Source of the DNA: Desulfobulbaceae bacterium DB1
GTDB taxonomy: Bacteria; Desulfobacterota; Desulfobulbia; Desulfobulbales; SURF-16
Reading direction: 5' to 3'
Length of the DNA stretch: 64,000 nt
Assembly: GCA_001914235.1 (NCBI GenBank)
Contig: MQUF01000003.1
Location: 1-64,000, forward strand
The notes beneath the pieces were generated by a model. That model was not told the DNA's origin, did not search any database, and was given only the letters and a program-made list of their open reading frames with translations. A program made the translations under genes and the position numbers. Below, piece by piece: positions 62,522 through 64,000 of this stretch; the first letter of the stretch is position 1; each line of letters begins with the position of its first letter.

Positions 62522-62911
62522 ATGGGAGTCATGTCGGTGAAAAAAATTCTGGTTATCGAGGACAATGAGCTGAACCTGAAACTAGTCCGAACCCTCCTTG
62601 AGTTGGGCAATTTTCTTGTTTTGGAGGCTGCCAATGCCGAAAACGGCATCTTGATCGCGCAAAAGGAACTGCCGGATCTTATCCTCATGGATATCCAACT
62701 GCCCGGGCTTGACGGTTTAAGCGCGGCGAAAACCATCAAAAACGACCCGCTCACCAGCCACATCCCCATTATTGCCGTCACCTCTTTTGCAATGGAAAGC
62801 GACGAAAAAAAAGCCCATGCCGCGGGTTGCGCCGGCTACATCAGCAAACCCATCGACACGCGAACATTCGTCAGTGAGGTCAGCCGTTATCTGAACGAGG
62901 CGCTCCAATGA
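62522..62911 (+). CDS. DivK-like single-domain response regulator
   Basis: The 129-residue receiver starts MSVKKILVIEDNELNLKLVR after three upstream residues (either ATG 62522 or 62531 is possible). LILMDIQLPGLDGLSAAKTI carries the phospho-acceptor Asp, AVTSFAMESDEKKAHAAGCA the Thr/Ser position, and GYISKPIDTRTFV the Lys. The DivK style (ILMDIQLPGLDG, AVTSFAM) is clear. Its stop overlaps the start of the rhodanese selenoprotein gene (ATGATGA), so the two are co-translated. Confidence 0.9.
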   Translation: MGVMSVKKILVIEDNELNLKLVRTLLELGNFLVLEAANAENGILIAQKELPDLILMDIQLPGLDGLSAAKTIKNDPLTSHIPIIAVTSFAMESDEKKAHAAGCAGYISKPIDTRTFVSEVSRYLNEALQ

Positions 62912-63729
62912 TGAAAAATATCCCGCAGCTTCCCGTTCCGGCCGGCATGTGTGCACGGATCTTTTGGGTGCTGGCCATGCTGCTGTTATTTTCCGCAAGC
63001 ATTGTTCACGGCAAACCGCTGCAGTATATTACTGCTCCGGAAGTCAAAAACATGATTGAAAACACCCCCCATGTGGTCGTAATCAACGTATTGAGCGATA
63101 TCGAATATAATGGTCTGCACATCCCCGGCTCGATCAACATCCCTGTTGTCGACTTCCCTGGGACAAAACTGTTGCCGGCGGACAAATCAACGCCGCTGAT
63201 CATCTACTGCATGGGACTCGACTGACCTTACAGTCCTCGAGCCGCAAGGATTGCGGTCGAACGTGGTTACACCAATGTTTTTTGTTTCAAAGGCGGCATC
63301 CCGGAATGGAGGTCATTCAATTACCCTCTGATTGCCGACGAGGATTACGCAAATATCAAGGTCAACAAAATAAGCCCCAAGAAACTTTACTCCATGCTTG
63401 CAGAGGACAATTCCCTGTACGTTCTCGATGTCCGGCCCATCGACTGCAACCTGGAAAAAATCTTTATCAAGGGCACCCATGTTTGCCCCATGGTTTATCT
63501 GGCGGACTGGCATAAAAATATTCCCAAAGAAGCGAATATCGTTATCAGCGACTGGACCAATAAAAAATCCATCCTTGCCGCCAAGTACCTGACCAATCTC
63601 GGATATAACGTCATCGGCGTTCTCAAGGGAGGCATAGTCCGCTGGCGCGACGAAAAACTTCCTCTCGAGTACCGGGAGACCTCCCTGGCCTATGACAAGG
63701 ATCTTTGCGAAAAAGAGCGCCAACGATGA
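62908..63729 (+). CDS. Two-domain rhodanese selenoprotein candidate (in-frame UGA = Sec106)
   Basis: One frame runs 273 codons with a single TGA at 63223-63225. After a signal peptide (VLAMLLLFSASIVHG) the first rhodanese domain reads VVVINVLSDIEYNGLHIPGS, then PLIIYCMGLD-UGA-PYSPRAA, then ARIAVERGYTNVFCFKGGIP. Related rhodaneses have the loop YCxGxxCxxSxxAA, so the UGA takes the place of its second Cys. A second domain follows (LYVLDVRPIDCNLEKIFIKG) whose active loop VISDWTNKKS lacks Cys and should be inactive. A SECIS-like hairpin follows the UGA. It is coupled to the receiver gene and overlaps the next rhodanese gene (ATGA). Periplasmic sulfur transfer is likely. Confidence 0.87.
63237..63260 (+). 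promoter_or_regulatory. Bacterial SECIS element of the rhodanese gene
   Basis: CCGCAA (63242-63247) pairs with TTGCGG (63251-63256), loop GGA; an outer TCGA/TCGA (63237-63240 with 63257-63260) extends the stem around one bulged G. The loop begins 22 nt after the UGA, almost the same distance as in the DsrE-like gene (21 nt), and both loops start with GG. Confidence 0.82.
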
Positions 63730-64000
63730 ACAGACGAAAAAAACTCTACGGATTTCTCATCATCTTATTTTTCGGGTTGTTTTTGCCCCCCCCCCTTGAT
63801 GCGCAAGAACGGACAAACGCCGGAGAGCAGCGGGAACAGCCCCTGGAAGGCTACAAGGAAATTGCGGCATTTGAGCTGAAGCAGATGCTCGACAGCAACA
63901 GAAAAATTGTCATCGTCAATGTTCTTAGTGAAATCGAATACGCTTTCCAGCACATTACCGGGTCGATCAACATCCCCATCACCAAAATGGCAACCACCAA
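63726..64000 (+). CDS. Secreted rhodanese-family protein, partial
   Basis: The ATG at 63726 overlaps the preceding stop. The first 91 residues are visible: signal peptide LYGFLIILFFGLFLPPPLDA, then IAAFELKQMLDSNRKIVIVN and VLSEIEYAFQHITGSINIPI, closely like the first domain of the gene before it. The active loop lies beyond the window. A run of ten C at 63786-63795 in the signal region is within the frame and could slip. Confidence 0.85.
   Translation, partial: MNRRKKLYGFLIILFFGLFLPPPLDAQERTNAGEQREQPLEGYKEIAAFELKQMLDSNRKIVIVNVLSEIEYAFQHITGSINIPITKMATT

Overview
The window looks like chromosomal DNA of a strict anaerobe of the Desulfobacterota, most like a Desulfobulbales-type sulfur or sulfate metaboliser. 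The grounds are a methyltetrahydrofolate:corrinoid methyltransferase of the AcsE type with a RACo-type corrinoid activator, many rhodanese and DsrE-family sulfur-handling genes, a two-CW/HTH protein, a haem-c diguanylate cyclase, a NifA-like activator, and two genes that only make sense if UGA is read as selenocysteine. This placement rests on gene content read by eye, not on a phylogeny.

Layout. 1-3.7 kb: an IS256-family element interrupts a PilZ-type gene, followed by an RluA-type pseudouridine synthase, tRNA-Arg(CCG) and a rhodanese remnant. 3.8-15.3 kb: a hybrid histidine kinase, tilS, then galU-priA, a rhodanese lipoprotein and the tightly overlapping run def-fmt-larC-pgpA. 15.3-23.6 kb: a low-GC accessory island. 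It holds a two-gene OLD-like ATPase plus DUF4276 (TOPRIM-like) pair resembling PARIS/AbiL-type phage defence, small membrane-protein genes, fragments of a REP-associated transposase at both ends, an IS110-family transposase, two 182-bp inverted repeat copies, broken Rhs/YD-repeat pieces, a toxin-antitoxin pair and a DsrE-family gene bracketed by inverted repeats. 23.8-27.2 kb: a minus-strand run of AAMDC-like, phosphoribosyltransferase-like, kinase-like, universal-stress and PanE-like genes. 27.4-33.5 kb: a B12 uptake operon (promoter, cobalamin riboswitch, terminator, BtuB-like receptor, TonB, BtuF, BtuC, BtuD). 33.5-47.6 kb: ferredoxin, Gate-domain membrane protein, haem diguanylate cyclase, mntP, a FadL-type porin, pgi, monomeric icd, a lipoprotein, phosphomannomutase, a YkgJ-type cysteine-cluster protein and a two-CW/HTH protein. 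47.7-54.5 kb (minus): type II DAHP synthase, an HSDR_N-domain protein, acsE-like gene, a DsrE-like selenoprotein candidate, a SmpA/BamE-like lipoprotein, a glycosyltransferase and a RACo-like protein. 54.7-64 kb: trxA-trxB-bamD, queH, a NifA-like activator, small genes, two receiver proteins and a rhodanese cluster that contains the second selenoprotein candidate.

The strongest unusual signal is the pair of UGA-containing genes. In the DsrE-like gene (50924-51241, minus) UGA replaces a conserved Cys, giving Sec-Gly-Lys-Cys. In the rhodanese gene (62908-63729, plus) UGA falls at the second Cys of the active-site loop. Each UGA is followed by a perfect short hairpin with a G-initiated three-base loop, 21 and 22 nt downstream respectively, as expected for bacterial SECIS elements. 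Ordinary gene calling would cut both genes short.

How the genes may work together: the B12 uptake operon could supply corrinoid for the AcsE/RACo-type C1 chemistry; thioredoxin/thioredoxin reductase could reduce the Sec- and Cys-based sulfur carriers; and the accessory island is a patchwork of defence, toxin-antitoxin and mobile DNA. These links are inferred from gene content.
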